Below, piece by piece: positions 23,760-32,472 of a stretch of DNA of 64,000 nucleotides. Numbering within the stretch: the first letter of the stretch is position 1; every line of letters starts with the position of its first letter. Source of the stretch: CAZICM01 sp964537685. GTDB taxonomy: Bacteria; Myxococcota_A; Polyangia; Polyangiales; Polyangiaceae. The position numbers and the translations under genes are program-made. A model generated the notes under the pieces. That model was not told where the DNA came from and did not search any database. It saw only the letters and a program-made list of their open reading frames with translations. The stretch is from NCBI GenBank assembly GCA_964537685.1, contig CAZICM010000012.1, positions 62,001-126,000 on the forward strand, written 5' to 3'.

Positions 23760-25394
23760 TCAGCGGCGAATACAGAGCGATTGGCCAGTCATTTCATCGG
23801 GTTTTTCCAAGCCGAGAATTTCAATCATTGTAGGCGCGACATCCGAGAGAGATGCATTGGATTTCAGCGCAATCGCCTTGTCGCGTTCATTCACATACAC
23901 AAAAGGCACTGGATTCAGCGTATGGCCGGGATGAGCCGCGCCCTGTTCATCGAGCATTTGCTCACAATTCCCATGGCTTGACGTAATCACCAGCGCGCCT
24001 CCCGCATCGCGCACACAATCCGCAATGCGCCCAAGCGCCGCGTCCATTGCCTCCAGCGCTTTTAGTGTCGCCTGGAAATGGCCTGTGTGCGCCAATCCAT
24101 CCGCATTGCCAAAGCTCACCAAGATAAAATCGTATTGACCGCTCTGAATGGCCGAAATCGCTTCCTCGCCAAGCAAGGCAGCATTCATTTCGGGGCATTG
24201 CTCCGGCGGATCGAATTCCATTTGCATGCTGATATTCACCAGCCGCCGCTCTTCCCCAAGAAACAGCTCGTGGCGCCCGCCGCTAAAATAGGTGCCAGCG
24301 TGCATGGGTTTTGCCGCATTCGTGCAGCGAAGCTGGCGAAGCCCCGCCTTCGCCAATACCTCGCCAAAGGTATTGTTTGGCAATTTCTTTGGAAATGCGA
24401 CCGGAAGCGCCAAGCGGGGATCGCAATCGGTCATACACACATAACTCCACTCATCAAAGGCAAACACAGGCTTGTTCCGATCGGTCAGCCATGCTTCGAC
24501 CTCGAGCGGGATATGCTTGCGGCAAAACATCGATGACAATTCCTGCGTTCCATCCGCCCTCAAATTGAAATTCAGCGCCGCTTCTTCGCCCTGCCACATC
24601 CACAGCGGCTTTTCCGAAGCGAAATCCGCGCAATAGCTTCCGGCCATTCCTTCGTATTGCCCAATGCGCACAGGCTCAATGAATTCATCGAGAATGCCAA
24701 ATTCATAAGCGCCGAAAATCGCATCGTATACCGATGAAACTGTTTCAGATTCGCCCCGCACAATAGCCCGGTATGCTTTATACACCCGATCCCAGCGCCC
24801 CAGCCTATCCATCGCAAAAGCCCGCCCCGAAACCGTGCCAATCGTTCCTTTGTCCTCGAGCGCATTCAGCACCCGCTCACAATAATGCCAAGCCGTTTTC
24901 GGACGCACATCGCGCCCATCCAAAAAAGCGTGCACCACAATCGGAATATCTTTAAACCGGGCCTCTTCAATCAGCGAAAATAAATGATCCAGCGACGAAT
25001 GTATTCCGCCGTCGGAAATCAATCCCATCAAATGGAGCCGGCATTTGCGCTCTTTCACAATATCAAATAGCAATTCAATTTTTTCGGCGCTGGATAGCCT
25101 AAAATGAGCCGCTGCCTTATCCATCACCGTGCGGGGCGTCTCCACAATGCGGCCCGCCCCCAAATGCAAATAGCCAAGCTCGCCCGAACCGGGCTTGTTC
25201 GCTCCCAACCCGATATCGGACCCCGCAGCCAGCAGCGAGGTATGGGGGTAGCGCGCAGCCAATTCCTTAAATCTAGGCATATTCGCGAGCCGGACAGCAT
25301 TTCCATGCTCGCTCTCCCGCTCGCCCAATCCATCCAGCACGCATAAAACAAGCGGCCGGGGACGGCCTTGCTCCATCTGCAACGCGGCATTCAT
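23760..25394 (-). CDS. gpmI: 2,3-bisphosphoglycerate-independent phosphoglycerate mutase homologue with altered active site
   Basis: A 544-residue iPGM of the alkaline-phosphatase superfamily. Metal ligands Asp21 (LDGLG), Asp432 and His436 (ADGLAH) and His491 are kept, as are SDGGIHS, FLDGRD and AMDR for substrate binding. Two residues normally essential are changed: the canonical Ser of NSEVGH is Gly71 (SGELGY, with a Ser one place earlier), and the metal-binding Asp of ADHGN is Ser473 (SSHGN). True iPGM interconverts 2- and 3-phosphoglycerate. Activity is therefore doubtful, and another mutase may serve glycolysis. It starts right after the rnhA stop (TAGATG). Confidence 0.88.
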   Translation of the reverse strand: MNAALQMEQGRPRPLVLCVLDGLGERESEHGNAVRLANMPRFKELAARYPHTSLLAAGSDIGLGANKPGSGELGYLHLGAGRIVETPRTVMDKAAAHFRLSSAEKIELLFDIVKERKCRLHLMGLISDGGIHSSLDHLFSLIEEARFKDIPIVVHAFLDGRDVRPKTAWHYCERVLNALEDKGTIGTVSGRAFAMDRLGRWDRVYKAYRAIVRGESETVSSVYDAIFGAYEFGILDEFIEPVRIGQYEGMAGSYCADFASEKPLWMWQGEEAALNFNLRADGTQELSSMFCRKHIPLEVEAWLTDRNKPVFAFDEWSYVCMTDCDPRLALPVAFPKKLPNNTFGEVLAKAGLRQLRCTNAAKPMHAGTYFSGGRHELFLGEERRLVNISMQMEFDPPEQCPEMNAALLGEEAISAIQSGQYDFILVSFGNADGLAHTGHFQATLKALEAMDAALGRIADCVRDAGGALVITSSHGNCEQMLDEQGAAHPGHTLNPVPFVYVNERDKAIALKSNASLSDVAPTMIEILGLEKPDEMTGQSLCIRR

Positions 25395-26180
25395 CTATCC
25401 AATGTCCTCCTCAACCGGCTTTGCATCCTTCCACGAATTCCTTCTGCTTATCGCTTCCCGGGCAAGTTCGTCGGCGCGCTCGTTCAGCGCAATTCCCGAA
25501 TGCCCAGGCACATAGCGAATATCGGCCGGCCTCTTTCTCAGCGCTTCTTTTAATTGCTCGACCAGCTCTACATTCGCTTTCGCCTTCCACCCTTTTTGAA
25601 GAATACCAATCGAATATTGGCTATCCGTCCAGATGATCAGCGGCTTGCCTTTGTCGGAAACTTCTTGGAGCGCCCTGAGCACCGCCGACAATTCCGCAAT
25701 ATTGTTGGTCGCCTCGCCCAGGTAATGACAAATCTCTGTCCGCTCTTTGCCGTCGAGAATCACAATGCCAAATCCGGCCGGCCCAGGATTGCCCGAACAC
25801 GCGCCGTCCGCGTAGGCCACCACCGTTCCATGCGGAACACTCAAATGCGGCGCATTCTTCTGCGAGCCTTGCGCGCCCGTTGCAGCGCGCCTCTGGTCAA
25901 TTTTCGCAAGCTCGGCGCTTTTCGTACCCAATTTCATCGAATTGGAAGCCGCGGGAGCGCTTTGAGCCACCCGCTCGGCAGGCCCCATTGATTCATCGGG
26001 TATGAGCGGCGAATCGGCCACAGGCTCTAGATTCGAGGCGCGCGCCTCATAAAAGCGGCCGTCTTTAGCGTTATACCGAATTTCAACGCGGCCGCTCTGA
26101 ACAAGAAATGCTCCATTTGCATCGGCACGGGCAAATACTTTTTGTTTTTGGGCTTTTAGAATGGCTCGAATCCAAGGCAC
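25395..26180 (-). CDS. rnhA: Ribonuclease H with N-terminal myxobacterial extension
   Basis: A ~261-residue protein starting at GTG 26180. Its N-terminal part (FARADANGAFL...VEIRY) is a small domain I recall from related myxobacterial RNase H proteins. The C-terminal RNase HI domain has the catalytic residues in order: Asp in YADGACSGNP, Glu in NNIAELSAVL, Asp in WTDSQY, and the HSG/ERADELA end. RNase HI cuts the RNA strand of RNA-DNA hybrids. A linker rich in Ala/Gln lies between the parts. The open frame continues upstream without a convincing start, so the exact N-terminus is uncertain. It heads the rnhA-gpmI-kinase unit. Confidence 0.9.
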   Translation of the reverse strand: MPWIRAILKAQKQKVFARADANGAFLVQSGRVEIRYNAKDGRFYEARASNLEPVADSPLIPDESMGPAERVAQSAPAASNSMKLGTKSAELAKIDQRRAATGAQGSQKNAPHLSVPHGTVVAYADGACSGNPGPAGFGIVILDGKERTEICHYLGEATNNIAELSAVLRALQEVSDKGKPLIIWTDSQYSIGILQKGWKAKANVELVEQLKEALRKRPADIRYVPGHSGIALNERADELAREAISRRNSWKDAKPVEEDIG

Positions 26181-26321
26181 GCGCCTTTGTTGCAACGGAC
26201 GCAAAGAAAACACAAGCAAAAGCGTCTCGTGTCCTTTTGCCACCCGCGCTAAGCTGCATCCCGCGAGCTTAATCGCCCTTATCGCCGCATGACTCGACGG
26301 CAAGGGCAAGGAGATTGTTCG

Positions 26322-28856
26322 ATGAGACACTTGAACCCACAAAAATCAACCTTTTTTGCGCTGGCGGGAGTGCTCCTCGGCTTCGCCTACGCGCAAGGCT
26401 GCGGCGGAGATGAGGGCACGGGCTCCACATCTGGAATGCAGGGCTCGGGCGGTATGGGAGGCTCGGGCGGCGATTTGGTGATTATCGGGTCTGGAGGCAG
26501 CACGGGCACCGGACCAAGCGCTTGTATGCCAGCCTGCAACGCCGGAGAAGTCTGCTCTCATGGGGTATGTATAACGGCTCAGGGCACATGCAAAAAAGAT
26601 AACGAATGCATTAACGATACCTATTGCGATCCAGCGCAGGGCTGCATTCCTTGGGAAGGCAAAATGCCCGCCCACGATCCCAATTGTATCAATGTGATTG
26701 CCGCGGGCATTCTGTCTCCCAAGGTAAAGTGCGAATTTTCCAAGGCCCCCAGCGGCGATCCATTTCCCGATCATGTGGATGTGCAGGGAACCCCTATCGT
26801 CGTTAATTTCAATGGCTTTATGCCTGTTCCCGACAGCGCGCCCATTCCCATCGGATCGCCCAGCATAGCGGCCTCCTTTACAGCCACGGTCGTCAATAAC
26901 TACACCGAAGAGCTGGGCGTTATCCGGGTATTGAATGGCAAAGATTGCTCTCTGGAAACCAATCTGGGCGGCACGGATTTAGATGGAGACGGCGTTGTCG
27001 ATTATACCGTTTCCTCTGCATCGCTGGCCGCGGGCGACTTGGATGGAGACGGCAAGCCCGAAATTGTCGCCTATGGAGCGGACGGCTCGACCCTGGCCTT
27101 TACCAAGAAGAATGGGCAATGGTCGCTCTTATGGAAGAGCCCCTATCAAGCAGGTATGCCTGGAGGGCCGTGCAATCCGGCCAATCATCGCTGCCCATTG
27201 GCATGGGCCGGCCCCGCTATCTACGATTTAGATAACGACGGCAGTCCCGAAATTCTTAGAGACGCTGTCGTCCTCGGCTCGGACGGCGCTATCAAATCGG
27301 GTGCGCCCGCCGGTTATGCAAGCTATTCCCAGGGCACGTTTTCGGTAACGGCCAACCTCGATCAGGATAGCGATGTAGAAATGACCAACGGCCAATTTAT
27401 TTGGGCTTGGCAAAATGGCGGATGGGTACAAGAAGCCTATTTCCCCGGCGGAAACAGCTCGGCACCCGGCCATGTGGCTATCGCGGACTTTGGCGCCTAT
27501 GGAACGGGCCTGCCCGCCAACAATCCTGAAATCGCCGTTGTCCGCAACAACTTAACGATGGTCTATGCGGCCACGGGCGAATTTGCCCAAGAGCCGATTG
27601 CCGTCCCCGGAGCTGGAGGCGGAGGACCTCCCACGGTATCGGATTTCGATAGCGATGGCTTACCCGAGCTCGCCGTGGCCGGACAAGCTTACTATACCAT
27701 TTACGATATCGACTGCGGACCCAATCCAAGGCCCAACGGCAAATGCAATCTAGGCACCTGCGACTTCTTGGCCGGCCCCTGCGCGGCTGGAGGCGGGATA
27801 GCGTGGTCGCGCTCTACCCAGGATATCTCCTCCAATATCACCGGCTCCAGCGTCTTTGATTTTGAAGCCGACGGCGTTCCCGAAGTCGTCTATGGCGACG
27901 AATGCTTTACCCGCGTCTACAATGGCATTACGGGCGAAGTTATCTTTAGCCAGTATCGGAGTTCTTGTACGTGGTATGAAAACCCCATTATCGCCGATGT
28001 CGACGGCAACTACCGCGCCGATTTGGTTACGCCTTCCAACAAAGCCTGTTCCCCCACGGGCGATGGAAAGCAATGCGTCAACAATATCGACGCCAACGGC
28101 GTAGACGCTCAATTCCCCGGCCTACGCTGTGAAACCGGAGCGGACTGCGTATCGGGCAACTGCGACAGCGGATTCTGCCGCTGCACCGGCGACACCGAAT
28201 GCTGCGCGGCCGGCGACGCGGCCATATGCCTGGAAGAAGGCTATAAATGCGCGCCTCCTCCCGCGGGAACCCCCGGCGCGGGCAATACCTGCAGAGCGGC
28301 TCATCCTCACGGTGTATCGGGCATACGCGTGTATTCCGACGCCAATGATAAGTGGGTAAACTCAAGAATGATATGGAATCAGCACGGATATTCCGTTACG
28401 CATATCAATGAAGACGGCACGGTACCCAAAACAGCCGACTGGAAAAACAACTGGGATGTCCTTGGCCTCAACAACTTCCGCCAGAACGTACCTGGCAACG
28501 CCAATGGAACGGCCACGGGCGATGCAACGGCCGGAGCATCGGCCACCCACGTCTGCGATGGAACGGGGGCATCGTTGGTCGCTCCCGTATGCAATCGCGG
28601 GGCGGACACCATTGGAGCGGGCCTCTTGGTTGGCTTTTATGTAAATGGCCAAAAAGTATGCGAAGGGAAAACCATGCTCCCACTATCCATAGACAAGTGC
28701 GAGCTTGTAAGCTGCACCTGGTCGCAGCCGCCTCAAACGGTGGATATGGCGGTGGACGTGGTGGTGAAGCCCAATGACGACGGCGCCTATTTGGAATGCA
28801 AGCCCGGGAACAACGAGGGCGTGATCAAGGGGGTATTTTGTAAACCCGCGGGATGA
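26322..28856 (+). CDS. FG-GAP/VCBS-repeat lipoprotein with Cys-rich modules
   Basis: A 844-residue lipoprotein. AGGAG precedes the ATG at 26322 by eight bases. The signal peptide ends FAYAQGC; a Gly/Ser tether (GSGGMGGSGG) follows. Cys-rich motifs (CNAGEVCSHGVC, CINDTYC) lead into beta-propeller repeats of the FG-GAP/VCBS kind with Ca-binding loops such as DLDGDGVVDYT, DLDGDGKPEIVAYG, DLDNDGSPEI and DFDSDGLPELAV. Another Cys-rich block (CETGADCVSGNC) interrupts the C-terminal half. It is probably a surface adhesin or binding protein; no catalytic motif is seen. It is divergent from rnhA. Confidence 0.85.
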   Translation: MRHLNPQKSTFFALAGVLLGFAYAQGCGGDEGTGSTSGMQGSGGMGGSGGDLVIIGSGGSTGTGPSACMPACNAGEVCSHGVCITAQGTCKKDNECINDTYCDPAQGCIPWEGKMPAHDPNCINVIAAGILSPKVKCEFSKAPSGDPFPDHVDVQGTPIVVNFNGFMPVPDSAPIPIGSPSIAASFTATVVNNYTEELGVIRVLNGKDCSLETNLGGTDLDGDGVVDYTVSSASLAAGDLDGDGKPEIVAYGADGSTLAFTKKNGQWSLLWKSPYQAGMPGGPCNPANHRCPLAWAGPAIYDLDNDGSPEILRDAVVLGSDGAIKSGAPAGYASYSQGTFSVTANLDQDSDVEMTNGQFIWAWQNGGWVQEAYFPGGNSSAPGHVAIADFGAYGTGLPANNPEIAVVRNNLTMVYAATGEFAQEPIAVPGAGGGGPPTVSDFDSDGLPELAVAGQAYYTIYDIDCGPNPRPNGKCNLGTCDFLAGPCAAGGGIAWSRSTQDISSNITGSSVFDFEADGVPEVVYGDECFTRVYNGITGEVIFSQYRSSCTWYENPIIADVDGNYRADLVTPSNKACSPTGDGKQCVNNIDANGVDAQFPGLRCETGADCVSGNCDSGFCRCTGDTECCAAGDAAICLEEGYKCAPPPAGTPGAGNTCRAAHPHGVSGIRVYSDANDKWVNSRMIWNQHGYSVTHINEDGTVPKTADWKNNWDVLGLNNFRQNVPGNANGTATGDATAGASATHVCDGTGASLVAPVCNRGADTIGAGLLVGFYVNGQKVCEGKTMLPLSIDKCELVSCTWSQPPQTVDMAVDVVVKPNDDGAYLECKPGNNEGVIKGVFCKPAG

Positions 28857-28884
28857 TTTTGTTACATCGTTCTTGCGGTACACC

Positions 28885-28904
28885 GGCACCCTTGTTAGGG
28901 TGCC
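28885..28904. terminator. Hairpin after the FG-GAP gene
   Basis: GGCACCC-TTGTTA-GGGTGCC, a perfect 7-bp stem with a 6-base loop, begins 28 bases after the 28856 stop and ends six bases before the XisI ATG. No T-run follows, so it is a weak terminator candidate or a barrier between the two genes. Confidence 0.4.
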
Positions 28905-28910
28905 AGCCCT

Positions 28911-29279
28911 ATGCCGGATCGCCCCTACCCATCGCGGGTAAAAAAACTAAGCATCAAGAACTACCGCGCCATCATTCAGCAAGTCCTCATCCAATATACG
29001 ACAATTCCATATGCCTACGGCGATCTCCAATGCAAAGCCGTGTTCGATAGGGAAAACGATAGCTACTTGCTCCTCACCCTCGGATTCAATGGCCAAAGGC
29101 GCGTCCACGGCGTAATCGTTCACATCGATATCATCGGAAACAAAGTGTGGATCCAGCGCGATGGAACCGAACAGGGTATCGCTCACGAGCTCGAACGCGC
29201 GGGTATCCCTAAACACCATATCGTCCTCGGCTTTCATCCCCCAGATATCCGGCAACACACCGATTACGCCGTCGCCTAG
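28911..29279 (+). CDS. XisI-family protein (fdxN element excision controlling factor-like), orphan
   Basis: A 122-residue protein with the whole XisI pattern: NYRAIIQQVLIQY at the start, DRENDSYLLL, a HIDIIGNKVWIQRDGTE core and GFHPPDIRQHTDYAVA at the end. XisI proteins occur mostly in cyanobacteria, where xisH-xisI pairs act in heterocyst DNA excision; the pair is also widespread elsewhere with unknown role. No XisH (PD-(D/E)XK-like) gene is next to it. The ATG at 28911 is used. It lies in a plus-strand run with the next three genes but with a hairpin upstream. Confidence 0.88.
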   Translation: MPDRPYPSRVKKLSIKNYRAIIQQVLIQYTTIPYAYGDLQCKAVFDRENDSYLLLTLGFNGQRRVHGVIVHIDIIGNKVWIQRDGTEQGIAHELERAGIPKHHIVLGFHPPDIRQHTDYAVA

Positions 29280-29356
29280 AACCCATCTCAAAAGACGATC
29301 TCTCAAACACCACAAATTTCTTCCCCCAAGCTCAACTTTGTTGTACACGCGCCTCT

Positions 29357-30178
29357 GTGAGCTCTGTCCATACCATCTTCGCTCAAGGTCTCTTTAACGA
29401 CAAAATCGCTCTCATCACCGGCGGAGGCAGCGGCATCGGCCTCGCCTGCGCACGCGAACTCGCCGCCCTCGGCGCCTCCGTCGCTCTCTGTGGCCGCAAA
29501 GCCGATAAAATTCACTCCGCCATCGATGCGCTCCGCAATGACGCTATCCCCGAGGAACGCTCTTTCGGCTCTACCTGCGATATACGCGACCCAGACCAAA
29601 TCTCCGCCTTCGTCTCCCAAGTCCTCAGCCGCTTCGGACGTATCGATATCTTAATCAATAACGCAGGCGGCCAGTTCCCCAGCCCCGCCGAAAATATGAG
29701 CCCCAAGGGCTGGGAAGCCGTTATCCGCAATAATCTAAATGGCACCTTCTTCATGACCCGCGAAGTCGCTACCCGCGCCATGATCCCCGCCCGGAAAGGC
29801 CGTATCGTCAATGTCACCGCTACCGTCGTCCGAGGCTTTCCAGGTATGAGCCACACCGGCGCCGCAAGGGCAGGCGTCGAAAATTTAACCCGCTCCCTCG
29901 CCGTCGAATGGGCTCCCTACAATATCCGCGTCAATGCCGTCTCCCCAGGCAACAATATCAAAACCAGCGGCACCGCCCAATATGGAGATATGCTCCTCGA
30001 AGCCACGCGCCGCGCTACTCCCATCAAACGCCTGGGCTCCGCCGAAGAAGTCGCCCGCGTTATCCTCTTCCTCGCTTCCGATGCCAACGACTTTGTTACC
30101 GGCTCTATCTATAGCATCGACGGCGGACAGTCCCTCTGGGGCGATATCTGGCCTATCCCCGAACCCGAACAAAAATAA
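29357..30178 (+). CDS. Short-chain dehydrogenase, trans-2-enoyl-CoA reductase (PECR)-like
   Basis: A 273-residue SDR with the TGGGSGIG nucleotide loop, NNAGGQFPSPAE, and the segment MSHTGAARAGVENLTRSLAVEW. That last segment aligns by eye with human PECR/DECR-type enzymes, which carry HxGAARAGV where classical SDRs have YxxxK; so the missing Tyr is a family trait. These enzymes reduce enoyl-CoA or dienoyl-CoA with NADPH. It starts with GTG at 29357. Codons from here to 32.4 kb end mostly in C. It lies 44 bp before the TMTC-like gene. Confidence 0.88.
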   Translation: MSSVHTIFAQGLFNDKIALITGGGSGIGLACARELAALGASVALCGRKADKIHSAIDALRNDAIPEERSFGSTCDIRDPDQISAFVSQVLSRFGRIDILINNAGGQFPSPAENMSPKGWEAVIRNNLNGTFFMTREVATRAMIPARKGRIVNVTATVVRGFPGMSHTGAARAGVENLTRSLAVEWAPYNIRVNAVSPGNNIKTSGTAQYGDMLLEATRRATPIKRLGSAEEVARVILFLASDANDFVTGSIYSIDGGQSLWGDIWPIPEPEQK

Positions 30179-30222
30179 GACCATACATCAGCCCAATGCC
30201 TTCGAAACGAGGAGATTAGGAC

Positions 30223-32460
30223 GTGCAAGGGATTGATTCGGAAGAGACACCGGGCGATGCGCTCACTCCCGCTCATGCTTCGATTCCCGAGGAAACAACA
30301 CCCGCCCCTCCCCAAGAATCCCCTCCTCCTGCTCCCCTTCCCCCTAAAATTCCTTGGTATAAACGCGCCTGGGATTGGTCCGCCGACTACTTCCTCGCCT
30401 ACGATCCAACGTTTATCTCCGCCCTCGCCCCCTTCATTGTCCTCTCTATCATTCTCTATTCCCGCTCCCCCGCCACCAACTATATCTTCGATGAACAAGA
30501 AGCCCTCCTGGCCAACCCTTATGTCAATGCCACAGGCGGCCTCCGCTTTATCGATGCCATCCACCGCGACTTCTGGGGACTGCCCCCGGACCGAAGCGTA
30601 GGCTCCTATCGCCCCCTGCCTAACTTCCTATGGCGCGCCCTTTGGTTTATATCAAAACACCCCTTCTTTCACCATATCTATAACGTCGTCATCCACGCCA
30701 TCAACGGCGCCCTGCTCACCGTGCTCACCTTTATGCTCAGCCGCCGCAGGGGAATGTCCTATGTCGCCGGCTTAATCTTCGTCGCCTGCGCCGTCCTCAC
30801 CGAGGCCGTCAGCGGTATCGTCGGCATCGCCGATGTCTTGGGGGGCATGGGGGCCATCCTCGCCCTCCTCTCCCTTCGCCTCCCCGCTTGGGCCATGCCC
30901 TTCGGCGTCTTTTTCTCCCTGCTCCTCGGCCTCTTCTCCAAGGAAAGCGCCCTCGTCTGCGTTCCCCTCGTCCCCTTTGCCGCCTTGGTCGCCGCTACCC
31001 TCTTTCACCCAGAACGCCCCCAGCGCGTCCTCCGCACCACCCTCGCCCTTATCGCCTCGGCCGGCGCCTTTATCCTCTATGTCGAGCTCCGAAAAAAATG
31101 GTTCCCTTCCCCCATGCCCTCGGATCTCCAAGCCGATCTTCCTCCCGATGCCACCTGGATAAAACAGGCGGCTCATTCCTTTTTACGCTGGTTTCATCAA
31201 GCGCCCCTCCCCAACGACCCGCTCAATAACCCGCTGAGCGATGCCCCCAAACCTCTCCGCATCGCCGGTGCCCTGCGCGTCTATTTCAGGGGCCTCCTTC
31301 AAGTCCTCTTCCCCAAAACCCTAAGCGGCGACTACTCCTTTCCCCAAGAACCGGCCCCCGACAAACCCATCTTCTTTGAAAGCATCGCGGGCGGCCTCTG
31401 TATGGTCTTGCCCCTGCTCGCCTCGCTGGTGTTCTGGATACTCAGCCTTCTCCGCGACAAAGAACAGCGCCCCCAAGGCATTGTCCAGCCCGCAAAAACC
31501 GGCCTCCGCATCCTGGGCCTCGTCATGGTCCTCCTCGCCCTGGCCACCCCCGCCCTCGATCTCTATATCCTGCGCCCCAGGGGAATGGTCTTTGTACGCT
31601 GGGGACTGCCCTGGTACACGCCTTTTTCCCTCCTCTTTTTGATAGGCTTGGGCCTGATCATCGAAGCCGGCCCCAAACTCCACCGCATCGATTCACCCTA
31701 CGCGCCCGTCCCCCTCTCCCGCGCCGGACTTACCCTCTCGGCCATCGGGCTCACCTGGCTGGTCATCAGCTACTTTCCCCACTCCAATATCCCCATCTCG
31801 CTGCCCACCGTCCGGGCCGAACGCTTCTGGTATTTCCCCGCCATCGGCACATCCCTCGTCTTGGCCGTGCTCTTCGCCTGGCTGCACCGGGACATGAAAA
31901 ACACCCGCGCGCCCTGGTTTCCCGCGGCTTTGTTCTGCGCCTTTCTCGGCTTCCAAAGCGTTCAAGCCTATCGCCACGCCATGGACTACCGAAACGATCT
32001 CGTCTTTTGGGAAGCGACCAAAAACGCCGTCCCCAACAGCGCCAAAGCCCATTTAAACTACTCGGTGATGGTCGGCGCCCGGGGCAACATGGAAGCGCGC
32101 CTCGAAGCCAGCAAAATGGCGATGCAATTGGCGCCCAAATGGGCGATGGCCCATGTCTACACCGGCGACGTGCTCTGCAGGATGCACCGCGCGGACGAAG
32201 CCTTCCCTCACTACAAGGACGGCTTTGAGATCGGGCCCAACGAAATGAGCCTTATCGCGCTCGCCATCCAATGCCTTTACGACGAAAAGAAGCTCTACAC
32301 CTACGAGGACGAGCTTCGATCGCTTGCGGAAAAATATCCCGACACATGGATTGCCTATTTGGCCAAAGACACACTGGCCAATAGCGAGACCCATAAAGGG
32401 GTAGATCCAAAATACAGGCCCCGGGGTTACAACGAGGGGCCGAAGGAAAACAAAGAGTAA
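30223..32460 (+). CDS. TMTC-like multi-pass membrane protein with C-terminal TPR-like repeats
   Basis: A 745-residue protein. A Pro-rich N-terminal tail (to ~45) is followed by about ten membrane helices and a C-terminal soluble segment with TPR-like helices (~residues 605-720: KAHLNYSVMVGARG, AMAHVYTGDVLCRM). The first loop carries FDEQEALLANPYV and DFWG...SYRPLP, the signature of TMTC/GT-C-type proteins, which in animals are O-mannosyltransferases. It may glycosylate envelope proteins in this organism; that is inference. GTG start with GAGGAG eight bases upstream. The OmpA-like gene follows 12 bp later. Confidence 0.82.
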   Translation: MQGIDSEETPGDALTPAHASIPEETTPAPPQESPPPAPLPPKIPWYKRAWDWSADYFLAYDPTFISALAPFIVLSIILYSRSPATNYIFDEQEALLANPYVNATGGLRFIDAIHRDFWGLPPDRSVGSYRPLPNFLWRALWFISKHPFFHHIYNVVIHAINGALLTVLTFMLSRRRGMSYVAGLIFVACAVLTEAVSGIVGIADVLGGMGAILALLSLRLPAWAMPFGVFFSLLLGLFSKESALVCVPLVPFAALVAATLFHPERPQRVLRTTLALIASAGAFILYVELRKKWFPSPMPSDLQADLPPDATWIKQAAHSFLRWFHQAPLPNDPLNNPLSDAPKPLRIAGALRVYFRGLLQVLFPKTLSGDYSFPQEPAPDKPIFFESIAGGLCMVLPLLASLVFWILSLLRDKEQRPQGIVQPAKTGLRILGLVMVLLALATPALDLYILRPRGMVFVRWGLPWYTPFSLLFLIGLGLIIEAGPKLHRIDSPYAPVPLSRAGLTLSAIGLTWLVISYFPHSNIPISLPTVRAERFWYFPAIGTSLVLAVLFAWLHRDMKNTRAPWFPAALFCAFLGFQSVQAYRHAMDYRNDLVFWEATKNAVPNSAKAHLNYSVMVGARGNMEARLEASKMAMQLAPKWAMAHVYTGDVLCRMHRADEAFPHYKDGFEIGPNEMSLIALAIQCLYDEKKLYTYEDELRSLAEKYPDTWIAYLAKDTLANSETHKGVDPKYRPRGYNEGPKENKE

Positions 32461-32472
32461 GGAGCTGGGATC

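Noticed and set aside
26181..26342. Long RNase H N-terminus from the upstream start
   Set aside because: The frame is open but has no good start signal and the GTG at 26180 matches the domain boundary.
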